A stretch of 64,000 bases of DNA from Massilia sp. TS11 (GTDB taxonomy: Bacteria > Pseudomonadota > Gammaproteobacteria > Burkholderiales > Burkholderiaceae_D): the NCBI RefSeq assembly GCF_022012445.1, contig NZ_JAKLTS010000006.1:275534-339533 (forward strand), read 5' to 3'. Under the pieces are notes generated by a model that was not told the origin of the DNA, made no database searches, and saw only the letters and a program-made list of their open reading frames with translations. Both the position numbers and the translations under genes were made by a program. Below, piece by piece: positions 33,833 to 41,903 of this stretch. Within the stretch, counting starts at the first letter, position 1, and every line of letters begins with the position of its first letter.

Positions 33833-35794
33833 ATGGGAAGCCGCCTGGAGCGTTTGGAAGCCGTGCAGTCGATGCTGATCGAAATCGGTCAGCAGTCGGC
33901 CAGCTGCCGCGACATCCGCGAGTTTGTGCAGGCGGTCCATCTGGCCCTCGGCAAGATCATGTACACGGCCAACTTCTTCGTCGCCCTGCGCGACAAGGAG
34001 GACCGCAAGGTGCGCTTCGTCTACTTCGTCGATGAGGTCGACCCGGCCCCGGACCCGGACGTGCTGGTCAAACTGGCCTCGCCCGAGGAGTCGCCCACGG
34101 CCTGGGTGCTGGCGCATGGCCAGACCCTGGTGATGACGGCCGATGAATCGGTCGCCCACAGCGCCGATGGCAAAGGCTGGGGCATCGGCACCACGGCCGA
34201 ACACTGGATGGGCTGCCCGCTGCTCGATCACACCGGCTATGTGATGGGGGCGATGGTCATTCAGAGCTATGACGCCGACCACACCTACAGCCAGGAAGAC
34301 CAGGAGCTGTTCAAGCTGATCGCGGTCGATGTGGCCAATGCGATCCAGGGCCTGCAGTCGGTCGAGCGGCTGGAGCAGGCCGTGCACGAGCGCACGCGCG
34401 CGCTCGAAGTCGAGGTGGCCGAGCGGCGCCGCGCCGAAACCATCCAGCACGCGCTGTATGAAATCGCCAACCTGTCGGCCAGCGCGGTCGAGGCGGAGGC
34501 CCTGTCGGCCAGTCTGCACAAGATCATCTCGGAGCTGATCGTCGCGCGTAACTTCCTGATCGCCCTGTACCACCCGGAGACCAAGGAGATCAGCATCCCC
34601 TACTTCGTCGACGAGAAGGATGCCGAGGCCCCGGTCAAGCGCTTCCGCTACGGGATCGGCATGAGCTCCTACGTCCTGGCGCGCAAGCAGGCCTGCCTGC
34701 ACGATGGCCCCAGCTACCGCGCGCTGGTCGAATCGGGCCAGATCACGGAGCCGCTCGGGAACACCGACATCGCCAGCTGGATGGGCGCGCCGATGCTGGT
34801 GCACGACCAGCCGTATGGGGTGATCATCGTCCAGAGCTATGACCCGTCGACGCTGTTTACCCAGGCCGACCTCGATCTGCTGGCCTTCATGGCCAGCCAC
34901 GTGGCGGTGGCGATCGCGCGCATGCAGGCCGACCGCGCCATCCGCAAGGCCAAGGACCGGCTGGAGAAGCAGAATGCGGCCCTGAATTCGGCCCTGACGG
35001 CGCTGCAGGAAGCGCAGTCGGAACTGGTGCGCCAGGAGAAGCTCGCTTCGCTCGGGCGTCTGGTGGCCGGGGTCGCGCACGAAATCAATACGCCGCTCGG
35101 CATCTGCGTCACGGCCACCAGCCATCTGGTGCAGGAACTGAAGCTGGCGCGCGAGGACCTGGCCAATGGCGCCATGACGGAGGACAGCCTGCAGGGCTTC
35201 TTCGATGTGATCGACCAGTCGCTGCGCATCATGACCACCAATACCCAGCGTGCGGCGGCCCTGGTGCGCTCGTTCAAGCAGGTGGCGGTCGACCAGTCCT
35301 CGGGCGACATCCGCCACTTCAATCTGAAAAGCTATCTGGACGAGGTGCTGCTCTCGCTCCAGCCCAAACTCAAGGGCCGTCCGGTCAAGGTCAGCGTCAG
35401 CTGCCCGGCCGATATCAAGATGGAGTCGTATGCGGGCGCCGTCTCGCAGATCGTCACCAATATGGTCATGAACTCGCTGGTGCACGGTTTCGAGAACGAG
35501 CGCGCGGGGAATATCGTGATCGAGGTGGCGCGCGGCGACGACGGCATGGTGGACTTCAGCTACCGCGACGACGGCGTGGGCATGGACGCCGATACCCTGT
35601 CCAAGCTGTTCGATCCCTTCTTCACCACCAAGCGCGGCACCGGCGGCAGCGGGCTGGGCGCCCACATTCTGTATAACCTGGCGACCGGCGCCCTGGGCGG
35701 TTCGGTCAAGGTCAACAGCGCGCCGGGCGCCGGCCTGCACTATCAGCTGCGCTTTCCCGCCAGCCTGCGCAGCAGCGAACCCGAAGCGGCCTGA
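33833..35794 (+). CDS. Soluble GAF-GAF sensor histidine kinase
   Basis: 653 residues, no membrane segment. Two GAF domains (about 15-175 and 215-365) have parallel sequences: RFVYFVDEVD with MGCPLLDHTGYVMGAMVIQSYD, and IPYFVDEKDAEAP with MGAPMLVHDQPYGVIIVQSYD, so they probably arose by duplication. A coiled coil follows each (ERTRALEVEVAERRRAE; LEKQNAALNSALTALQEAQ). The dimerisation box has H416 in AHEINTPLG, and the ATPase domain has MNSLVHGFE, DDGVGMD and GTGGSGLGAHI. GTGAGG precedes the ATG. It faces two HD-GYP genes that end against it, a likely partner set. The signal may be a small cytoplasmic molecule. Confidence 0.92.
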   Translation: MGSRLERLEAVQSMLIEIGQQSASCRDIREFVQAVHLALGKIMYTANFFVALRDKEDRKVRFVYFVDEVDPAPDPDVLVKLASPEESPTAWVLAHGQTLVMTADESVAHSADGKGWGIGTTAEHWMGCPLLDHTGYVMGAMVIQSYDADHTYSQEDQELFKLIAVDVANAIQGLQSVERLEQAVHERTRALEVEVAERRRAETIQHALYEIANLSASAVEAEALSASLHKIISELIVARNFLIALYHPETKEISIPYFVDEKDAEAPVKRFRYGIGMSSYVLARKQACLHDGPSYRALVESGQITEPLGNTDIASWMGAPMLVHDQPYGVIIVQSYDPSTLFTQADLDLLAFMASHVAVAIARMQADRAIRKAKDRLEKQNAALNSALTALQEAQSELVRQEKLASLGRLVAGVAHEINTPLGICVTATSHLVQELKLAREDLANGAMTEDSLQGFFDVIDQSLRIMTTNTQRAAALVRSFKQVAVDQSSGDIRHFNLKSYLDEVLLSLQPKLKGRPVKVSVSCPADIKMESYAGAVSQIVTNMVMNSLVHGFENERAGNIVIEVARGDDGMVDFSYRDDGVGMDADTLSKLFDPFFTTKRGTGGSGLGAHILYNLATGALGGSVKVNSAPGAGLHYQLRFPASLRSSEPEAA

Positions 35795-37303
35795 TTACAG
35801 GCTGTAGCGGCCCGACGCGAACAGGCGCAGGCAGGCGTCGACCACGTCGGCGTCGAACCACTGGCCGCGGTGGCGGCGGATTTCATCGAGCGCGGCGGCG
35901 CTGCCCAGACCGGCGCGGTAGGGCCGGTGCGAACACATCGCCTCGACCACGTCGGCCACGGCCAGGATTCTCGATTCGAGCAGGATCGCCTCGCCGCGCA
36001 GCCCCTGCGGATAGCCGCTGCCATCGAGGCGCTCGTGGTGTTCGTGCACCATGCGTGCGATCGGCCACGGATAGGCGATGTCCTTCAGGATCGCGTAGCC
36101 GCTCTCGGGGTGGCGCTTGAGCATCTCGTATTCGATCGGATCGAGCCGGCCCGGTTTATTCAGAATTTCGGCCGGCACCCGGATCTTGCCGACGTCGTGC
36201 ACGATGGCGGCCAGCTCCAGGCCCTGCAGGCGCTGGGCGTCCAGCCCGAGTTCGCGCCCGATCGCCACCGCCAGCTGGGCCACGCGCGCTTCGTGCCCGG
36301 CCGTGTAGGGGTCGCGCATTTCGACCATGGCCGCAATCGCGCGCAGCGAGTCAACCAGGCTGGCGCGCAGGGCCTCACCGTGGCGCTGCTCTTCCTCGAT
36401 CATGCGGTCGCGTTCGGCGCGCGTGCGCAGCGCCGCCAGCCCGAAGCCCAGGTCTTCGGTCAGCATCTGCAGCAGCTTGACCTCCTCGCTGTCGAAGGCG
36501 TCCGCTTCGGCCGCGTACAGGGTCAGGGTGTCGGGCAGGGCGGCGCCGACCGGTAGCGGCAGGGCCACGCTGGCGCGGTAGCCGTGCTTTTCGGCCTGCT
36601 CGCGCCAGGGCGCCATATTCGGGTTGCGCAGATAGTCCTGGTTGATCTCGACCCGGCCGAGGCGGACGGCGCGCCCGGTCGGGCCATTCCCGAACGGATT
36701 GTCGCCCCAGGACACGCGCACGCTGCCCAAGTAGCCGTCGGCGTCGCCGTAATGGGCGAGCGGCACCACGCGCTGCTCGGTGTCCTCGAGCGGGTGGCCG
36801 ACCCAGGCCATCAGGTAGCCGCCGTCCTCCACCACGGTGCGGCAGACGGCCTGCAGCAGCTGGGCTTCGTCGCTGGCGTGCACCAGCACGCTGTTGACGG
36901 CGCTGAGCGTGCGCAGCGCGCGCTGGCTGCGTTTCTGTTCGCTGATGTCGAGCGCCTGCACCAGCAGCGAAGCGGGCTGGCCCTGCTCGTCGCGCACCAC
37001 GGACGTGGTCAGCTGGGCCCAGCCGATGCTGGCGTCGCGGCGCCGGTAGCGCCGTTCCATGTGATAGTAGGCGCGCGCGCCGCTGACCAGGTCGGCCAGG
37101 TGGGCCTGCACCTCGGGCAGTTCGTCGGGGAGGATGATGCCGTGGAAGGGCTGGCCGATCAGTTCTTCCACGCGACGGCCGAGCATCGCGCACAAGGTCG
37201 GATTGGTGTGCAGCCAGCGGCCGTCGAGGCCGAGCAGGCCCATGCCGACATGGCTGTCGTGAAACGCCTCGAGCAGGGTATTGGGGCGTGGTTCTGGCTG
37301 CAT
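35795..37303 (-). CDS. PAS-GAF-HD-GYP cyclic-di-GMP phosphodiesterase
   Basis: 502 residues: PAS domain (about 10-130, GLLGLDGRWLHTNPTLCAMLG), GAF domain (about 140-290, GYLMAWVGHPLEDTEQRV), then HD-GYP (about 305-495). Catalytic signatures are intact: AAIVHDVGKIRVP, MVHEHHERLDGSGYPQGL and RILAVADVVEAM. HD-GYP enzymes hydrolyse cyclic di-GMP to GMP. AGGAGG lies before the ATG at 37303, 12 nt after the stop of the upstream response-regulator HD-GYP gene, so the two form an operon. Cytoplasmic; no membrane segment. Confidence 0.93.
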   Translation of the reverse strand: MQPEPRPNTLLEAFHDSHVGMGLLGLDGRWLHTNPTLCAMLGRRVEELIGQPFHGIILPDELPEVQAHLADLVSGARAYYHMERRYRRRDASIGWAQLTTSVVRDEQGQPASLLVQALDISEQKRSQRALRTLSAVNSVLVHASDEAQLLQAVCRTVVEDGGYLMAWVGHPLEDTEQRVVPLAHYGDADGYLGSVRVSWGDNPFGNGPTGRAVRLGRVEINQDYLRNPNMAPWREQAEKHGYRASVALPLPVGAALPDTLTLYAAEADAFDSEEVKLLQMLTEDLGFGLAALRTRAERDRMIEEEQRHGEALRASLVDSLRAIAAMVEMRDPYTAGHEARVAQLAVAIGRELGLDAQRLQGLELAAIVHDVGKIRVPAEILNKPGRLDPIEYEMLKRHPESGYAILKDIAYPWPIARMVHEHHERLDGSGYPQGLRGEAILLESRILAVADVVEAMCSHRPYRAGLGSAAALDEIRRHRGQWFDADVVDACLRLFASGRYSL

Positions 37304-37315
37304 GCCCCTCCTGTC

Positions 37316-38815
37316 TTAGTCCGGGAAACGGCGGTCGATATCGACCGCCTTGTCGACGTTGGCGATCAGCAGCTCGACATAGCGCGGATCGAGATGCTTG
37401 CCTGCCACTTCGCGCAGATGGGTGATGACTTCCTCGAGCGGCCAGGCTTCCTTGTAGCAGCGCTTGTGCATGAGGGCGTCGAACACATCGGCCACGGCGA
37501 CGATGCGCGCGAACGGATGGATCTGTTCGCCCTTGAGGCCCTGCGGATAGCCGCTGCCGTCGAATTTTTCGTGGTGCTGGTGGGCGATGGCGGCGGCCGC
37601 CTTGAGGATCGGACGCTGCGAGCCATCTAGGATCGACAGGCCGACCTCGGGGTGGCGCTTCATGATCTCCCATTCGGCCGCGTCGAGCTTGCCCGGCTTG
37701 AGCAGCACCGCGTCCGGCGTGGCGATCTTGCCGATGTCGTGCATCGGGGCCGCATGGCGCAGCACGGCCGTTTCCTCGTCCGGCATGCCGGCGGCCACGC
37801 CCAGCATGTGGCAGATTTCGGCCATGCGGCGCACGTGGTTGCCGGCCTCGTTCGAGCGCGATTCGACCACGTCGCCCAGACGCATGATCAGTTCGGCCTG
37901 GGTGTCCGTGATCTCCTGGTTGAGCAGGATATTGTCGAAGGCCACGGCCACGCCCGAGCAGAAGATTTCCAGCAGCTGGGAATCGAGCTCGGAAATCGCC
38001 TCCACGCCCTTGAGCACCAGCAGCGTCGATTTGCCGCTGTTATTCGGGAAGTAGCCGACAAAGGTGTCGCCGTGCAGCTGCGAGATGCGGTTGCTGCGCG
38101 CTTCGTCGAGCTGGGCCATCAGGCCGGGATCGAAATCGAAGGCTTCGCCGATCTGGGCCAGCACTTCATAGTCCTGCTCGCCCGTAATGACGGAGGCGCC
38201 GCGCAGGCGCAGCAGGATCGACTGTTCCAGGCGCAGCAGGGCCACGACCTGCTGCAGCAGGCCATTGGCGAAATCCTTCAGATTGCGCTGCTGGAAGATA
38301 TGGGTCGAGGCGGCGATCACGCGCTCCAGGCCTTCGCGGTAGCTGGCCTGCACTTTGCGCGCTTCCTCGACCTTCATGATGTCGCGGTAGGCGCGCAGGG
38401 CGGCGAAGGTGGTGGTGAACAGCTTCGTGCGGTCGAGCTCGGTCTTTTCCTTGTAATCGTTGATGTCGTAATCGACGATCACGCGTTCCTCCGGCGCCTG
38501 GCCGGGCTGGCCGGTGCGCAGCACGATGCGGGTGAACTGGTTGTCCAGGTCCTGGCGCATCCAGCGCGCCACTTCCAGGCCGCTGTCTTCGCGTTCCATC
38601 ACCACGTCGAGGAACACCAGGGCGATGTCCTTCTCGCGCGCGAGCACGGCCTTGGCCTCGTCGCCGCTATAGGCGTGCAGAAAGCTCAGCGGACGGCCGT
38701 CGAGACGAAAACGCGAGAGCGTGAGCTTGGTGATGTCGTGGATATCGGGTTCATCATCGACCAGTAGCACCCGCCAGGGGGGCAGCTTCGGTTGGGCTGC
38801 GGACAAAAAGGACAT
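37316..38815 (-). CDS. Response regulator with DUF3369 and HD-GYP phosphodiesterase domain
   Basis: 499 residues: receiver domain (about 12-140, phosphoacceptor D70 in LVFLDVVMEREDSG), DUF3369 linker (about 150-315, with LRLEQSILLRLRG and GDTFVGYFPNNSGKSTLL), and HD-GYP (about 325-495) with APMHDIGKIATPD, AHQHHEKFDGSGYPQGL and RIVAVADVFDALM. The REC-DUF3369-HD-GYP layout is a standard cyclic di-GMP phosphodiesterase form. It is first in a two-gene operon with a PAS-GAF-HD-GYP protein; the GAF histidine kinase convergent with it is a plausible phosphodonor (inference). Confidence 0.94.
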   Translation of the reverse strand: MSFLSAAQPKLPPWRVLLVDDEPDIHDITKLTLSRFRLDGRPLSFLHAYSGDEAKAVLAREKDIALVFLDVVMEREDSGLEVARWMRQDLDNQFTRIVLRTGQPGQAPEERVIVDYDINDYKEKTELDRTKLFTTTFAALRAYRDIMKVEEARKVQASYREGLERVIAASTHIFQQRNLKDFANGLLQQVVALLRLEQSILLRLRGASVITGEQDYEVLAQIGEAFDFDPGLMAQLDEARSNRISQLHGDTFVGYFPNNSGKSTLLVLKGVEAISELDSQLLEIFCSGVAVAFDNILLNQEITDTQAELIMRLGDVVESRSNEAGNHVRRMAEICHMLGVAAGMPDEETAVLRHAAPMHDIGKIATPDAVLLKPGKLDAAEWEIMKRHPEVGLSILDGSQRPILKAAAAIAHQHHEKFDGSGYPQGLKGEQIHPFARIVAVADVFDALMHKRCYKEAWPLEEVITHLREVAGKHLDPRYVELLIANVDKAVDIDRRFPD

Positions 38816-39043
38816 GGATGGCTTCCGTGTTGGATGGGTTCCCGAGGAACAAGACTACAGACTGTGCGCGAAGTTTTGGCGCAGAACGTTTTGATTGTAG
38901 ACTGAGCCGTTGCCGATCACAACAGTGTTAAACATCTGCCTGTCTCATGCTAAACACTTGGTAACAATTCGATAAACATTCAACACGAATTCGCCGCCAA
39001 GGCGGGCGTATGATGATGCAATCGACAGCATCAGGAGTCCGGA
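38816..39043. other. 228-bp divergent intergenic region
   Basis: The region lies between the HD-GYP operon (minus) and the DUF3016 gene (plus). It is more AT-rich than its surroundings and contains four copies of (G)TAAACA or TAACA-like words at about 38926-38976 (for example GTTAAACA, CTAAACA, GATAAACA), plus a CGCCGCC/GGCGGGCG stem at about 38991-39008. I cannot assign a promoter with confidence. Confidence 0.4.
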
Positions 39044-39523
39044 ATGAAAGCCCAAGCCATCTTGGCGGCCAGCCTGCTGGCCATGGCCGCCGCCGCCCAG
39101 GCCGCCGTGAGCGTGAGTTTCACGGCTCCCGATAAATATCTGGACGTGCCGCGCGCCGAGGACGAGCGTGCCGACACGCTCAAGGACCTGCAGCGCCATT
39201 TCGAAAAGCTGGGCGCGCGCCTGCCGGCCGGGGTTGACCTGGCGATCGAGGTCACCGACGTCGATCTGGCCGGGCGCCTGGAGCCGAATATGCGTGCCGG
39301 GCGCGACCTGCGCATCATGCGCGGCATGGCCGACTGGCCGCGCATCGAGCTCAAATACAAGCTGACGCGCGGCGCCACCGTGCTGGCCGAGAAAGCCAGC
39401 ACGGCGGTCGACATGACCTACATGGACCACCTGAACACCTACCCGCGCGACGACGCCATGCGTTACGAGAAGCAAATGCTCGACGACTGGTTCAAGCACG
39501 AAATCCTGCCCCAGCTGAAATAA
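39044..39523 (+). CDS. DUF3016 domain secreted protein
   Basis: 159 residues. Signal peptide (MKAQAILAASLLAMAAAAQA), then a single DUF3016 domain: VSFTAPDKYLDVPRAEDER, LPAGVDLAIEVTDVDLAG, DLRIMRGMADWPRIELKYKL and TYMDHLNTYPRDDAMRYEKQ. This is a periplasmic family of unknown role found in Proteobacteria. ATG follows AGGAG. A pair of GGGGTCAGACCCC repeats starts 3 bp after the stop. Confidence 0.85.
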   Translation: MKAQAILAASLLAMAAAAQAAVSVSFTAPDKYLDVPRAEDERADTLKDLQRHFEKLGARLPAGVDLAIEVTDVDLAGRLEPNMRAGRDLRIMRGMADWPRIELKYKLTRGATVLAEKASTAVDMTYMDHLNTYPRDDAMRYEKQMLDDWFKHEILPQLK

Positions 39524-39525
39524 AC

Positions 39526-39586
39526 GAAAAATGGGGTCAGACCCCATTTTTCTCGGCGGATAAATGGGGTCTGACCCCGATTTATC
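39526..39586. repeat. Two GGGGTCAGACCCC repeats, back to back
   Basis: The first copy (39526-39552) is a palindrome: GAAAAATGGGGTC with its complement GACCCCATTTTTC. The second (39559-39586) has GATAAAT and GATTTATC arms around GGGGTCTGACCCC. The cores are in opposite orientation, as in REP doublets. The pair lies between the DUF3016 gene and the terminator of the ECF operon. Confidence 0.8.
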
Positions 39587-39615
39587 TGCTGGGCAAGCTG
39601 GTGGTGGCGCGGGTG

Positions 39616-39650
39616 AAAAAAAGACCCGGCGCCGTGTGGCGGGCCGGGTC
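39616..39650 (-). terminator. Rho-independent terminator of the ECF sigma operon
   Basis: Stem GACCCGGC (39623-39630) / GCCGGGTC (39643-39650), with an A-run at 39616-39622 that becomes a U-run on the minus strand, about 43 nt after the stop of the minus-strand gene starting at 40718. Confidence 0.8.
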
Positions 39651-39692
39651 CAACGAGCTGTTCAGCCCGCGTCGCTTAACTGGTTCGGTGCT

Positions 39693-40718
39693 TCAGTTCT
39701 TCTTTTCCACTTTCTCGATCTGGCGCACGCGCGCCAGCGCGTCGCTCACTTTGTAGTCGGCCGGCACGTTGAACAGCTCGGCCTTGGGCTCTTCACGCTT
39801 GAGGCTGGCCACGCGGTAGATGCGGTCGCCCGAACGCGGATCGCTGTGCTTGCTGTAGACGGTGATCTGCAGTTCCGGGCTGAACCAGGTTTCGTCGCTG
39901 ACCACGATGGCGTTCTTGTTGCCGACTTCGCCGGCCGGAATCTCGTAGCTGCGCAGCTTGCCCTCGGCCTTCACGCCGTCGATCTCCTTGCTGCCCAGGT
40001 CCTTGCTGCTGGTCTTGCGCGACCATTTGGCGTCGCCGAACGCGCTGCCCATGATGGTGGCGATGTGGCTGCCCCAGTCTTCGCCGGTCGGCGCTTTGCC
40101 GTCGCGGAATTGCTGGGCCACGCGGATCTGTACGTTTTCCTGGATCTTCTGGGCATTGTCGCCGTCGGCGCGCTCGACCCGCTTGACGATCACCTGCTCG
40201 CCGCCATTGCCGCTTTCGACCGTGATGGTCTTGCCGTCCTTGCGCAGGGCCTCGACGCGCGCCTTGGCCATCTCGGCCACACCGCGCCCGAATTCGCGCA
40301 CGGCCAGCTTGGTGGCGGTCTTGCTGCGCGGGTTCAGGGTCCAGATCACGCCGTCGGCATCGTGGATGGTGATGACGCTGACTTCGCCCTTGGCGTCGCG
40401 CACTTCCTGGCGCAGACGGCCCTGGCTGTCGCGGTAGCTGAGCTGGCTGTTCTTGTTGACGATCTGATTGCCGTCGGCCAGCACCTGCACGTTTTCCGTG
40501 ATGATCTCGGCCGTGTAGGGCGCGTTCTTGATCGACTTGGCGCTGCGCATCAGGCCGATCTCGGCGCCGTCCAGATTGAAGCGCATCGGCGCCGCGCCGT
40601 TGACGGCGAAGGCGAATTCGCGTTTTTCGACGCGCACCGGCTCGTTGGCCTCGTCGGCCAGGGCGGGGGCGGCACAGGCAGCCGTCAGGGCGGCCAGCAG
40701 AATGCTTCGGGTGTTCAT
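39693..40718 (-). CDS. Secreted protein of unknown function in the ECF sigma operon
   Basis: 341 residues with a signal peptide (MNTRSILLAALTAACAAPALA). The mature part is rich in charged residues and beta-strand-like stretches: KREFAFAVNGAAPMRFNLDG, VITIHDADGVIWTLNPRSK, IVVSDETWFSPELQITVYSK and YRVASLKREEPKAELFNVP. The last block is reminiscent of proteins that respond to oxidised or mis-sorted envelope components, but I do not recognise the family. GAGGAC precedes the ATG at 40718. It is the third gene after sigma factor and anti-sigma, so it is probably an effector or sensor of that system, in the periplasm. Confidence 0.78.
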   Translation of the reverse strand: MNTRSILLAALTAACAAPALADEANEPVRVEKREFAFAVNGAAPMRFNLDGAEIGLMRSAKSIKNAPYTAEIITENVQVLADGNQIVNKNSQLSYRDSQGRLRQEVRDAKGEVSVITIHDADGVIWTLNPRSKTATKLAVREFGRGVAEMAKARVEALRKDGKTITVESGNGGEQVIVKRVERADGDNAQKIQENVQIRVAQQFRDGKAPTGEDWGSHIATIMGSAFGDAKWSRKTSSKDLGSKEIDGVKAEGKLRSYEIPAGEVGNKNAIVVSDETWFSPELQITVYSKHSDPRSGDRIYRVASLKREEPKAELFNVPADYKVSDALARVRQIEKVEKKN

Positions 40719-40742
40719 GCTTGTCCTCATATTGAAAGGGGA

Positions 40743-41234
40743 TTACAAAAATCGCAGGGCCAGCGGCTGGCCTTCACTGCCGACCAGCAGTTCGGCGCGC
40801 ACGGTGTCGCCGGCCGCTTCCGGATTGACGGGCACACCCATCGAGGCCAGATCGGCGCCGGTCAGTTCGGCCTGCACCGTATGGGTGGCGCTTTCCTGCT
40901 CGATGCGCTCGAGCGAATCGAGGGCGATGAAGACGCTGCCGCCATCGCGCACCACGCTGGCGCCGTGGCCCGGGGCGCGCGGTGCGCTCGGCACCTGCAG
41001 CGCCACCACCAGCACGGCCGCCATCGCCACCAGGCTGGAGGCGCCGCCGGCCAGCCCCCACTGCAGCGGCGACAGGCGCTGATACCAGGGGCGCGCCGGC
41101 TGCAGGCGGGCGAAGGCCTGCAGCAGCTCCTTCTCCACCCCGGGCGGGGTCTGGCGCGTGGCCAGTTCGCCGCGCAGGCGCCCCAGTGCCGGGGCGAGGG
41201 CACTGCGCAGTGCATCGTCGGTGTCGTGTTCCAT
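40743..41234 (-). CDS. Putative anti-sigma factor, single membrane span
   Basis: 163 residues. A cytoplasmic N-terminal part (1-60) with helices (MEHDTDDALRSALAPALGRL), one membrane helix (about 63-82, LAGGASSLVAMAAVLVVALQV) and a periplasmic part (about 85-163). The layout and position directly after an ECF sigma gene (9-nt gap) fit an anti-sigma factor that holds the sigma at the membrane. The zinc-binding HxxxCxxC motif of ZAS proteins is absent, so it would be a non-ZAS anti-sigma. No strong family match. Confidence 0.68.
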   Translation of the reverse strand: MEHDTDDALRSALAPALGRLRGELATRQTPPGVEKELLQAFARLQPARPWYQRLSPLQWGLAGGASSLVAMAAVLVVALQVPSAPRAPGHGASVVRDGGSVFIALDSLERIEQESATHTVQAELTGADLASMGVPVNPEAAGDTVRAELLVGSEGQPLALRFL

Positions 41235-41243
41235 GTTTCCTCC

Positions 41244-41825
41244 TCAGGCGGGCGCGCCGCTGCGGTGGGCCAGCAGGCGTTTGGCCAGCTGGCTGCGTGC
41301 CCGCGACAGGCGCGACCGCACGGTGCCTAGGTCTACCTGGCAGATCTGCGCAATCTCCAGGTAGGACAGTTCGTGCAATTCGTACAAGATCAGGACGTCG
41401 CGGTAGTGCGGGGCCAGTTGGCCCAGCGCCCGGCGCACGGCGTCGGCGGTCTCCTGGCCGAGCAGCTGGTCGAGCGGCTCAGCGGCGTCGCTGGCGAGGT
41501 CCGGCTCGTCGTCCTCATCCTCGCCCGGCAGTCGGGCATAGCGCTGGCGCGCCGCCTCGTGCTTGAGGATCAGGTTGCGCGCCACCCCGAACAGGAAGGG
41601 GCCGAGCGCGCCTTTGAGCGGATCGAACTGGATGCTCCCCGTGAGCAGGGCCATGAAGGTGTCCTGCACCACGTCGGCGGCCGTGGCCTCGGCCCCGCAG
41701 CGCAGCAGGGCGAAGCGGAACAGCGGCCCCTGGTGGCGCCGGTACAGGGCCTGAAAGGCGGCCGCTGTCCCGGCGCGCATCTGGCGCACCAGCTCGTGGT
41801 CGGGGGTGTCGGTCAAATCGGGCAT
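41244..41825 (-). CDS. ECF-type RNA polymerase sigma factor
   Basis: 193 residues. Region 2 (about 10-75) has ALYRRHQGPLFRFALLR and DVVQDTFMALL; region 4 (about 130-185) has LAPHYRDVLILYELHELSYL and a helix-turn-helix DLGTVRSRLSRARSQL. There is no region 1.1 or 3, as expected for ECF sigmas. It leads the operon with the presumed anti-sigma and the secreted protein. Its leader contains a GGAACTT word (minus strand, 41868-41874) like the -35 of ECF-type promoters, so autoregulation is plausible. Stimulus unknown. Confidence 0.92.
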   Translation of the reverse strand: MPDLTDTPDHELVRQMRAGTAAAFQALYRRHQGPLFRFALLRCGAEATAADVVQDTFMALLTGSIQFDPLKGALGPFLFGVARNLILKHEAARQRYARLPGEDEDDEPDLASDAAEPLDQLLGQETADAVRRALGQLAPHYRDVLILYELHELSYLEIAQICQVDLGTVRSRLSRARSQLAKRLLAHRSGAPA

Positions 41826-41896
41826 CGTCAGCGTCGTGTTTGCAGCTATTCCCGCGCCGGGCGCGAAAAGTTCCAGCTTTTTTTACGACGCTGACG
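41826..41896 (-). promoter_or_regulatory. Leader of the ECF sigma gene with 12-bp inverted repeat and GGAACTT word
   Basis: CGTCAGCGTCGT (41826-41837) is repeated perfectly in inverse orientation at 41885-41896, 47 bp apart, enclosing GGAACTT (minus strand, 41868-41874). The left copy abuts the ATG. This could form a leader hairpin or a loop between two protein sites; the -10 partner of the GGAAC word is not clear. Confidence 0.4.
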
Positions 41897-41903
41897 GCCG
41901 GCC

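Noticed and set aside
33691..35740. Long N-terminal extension of the PNPOx-like gene into the kinase gene on the other strand
   Set aside because: It would overlap the GAF kinase completely and has shadow-type composition; the flavoprotein starts normally at 33691 or 33700.
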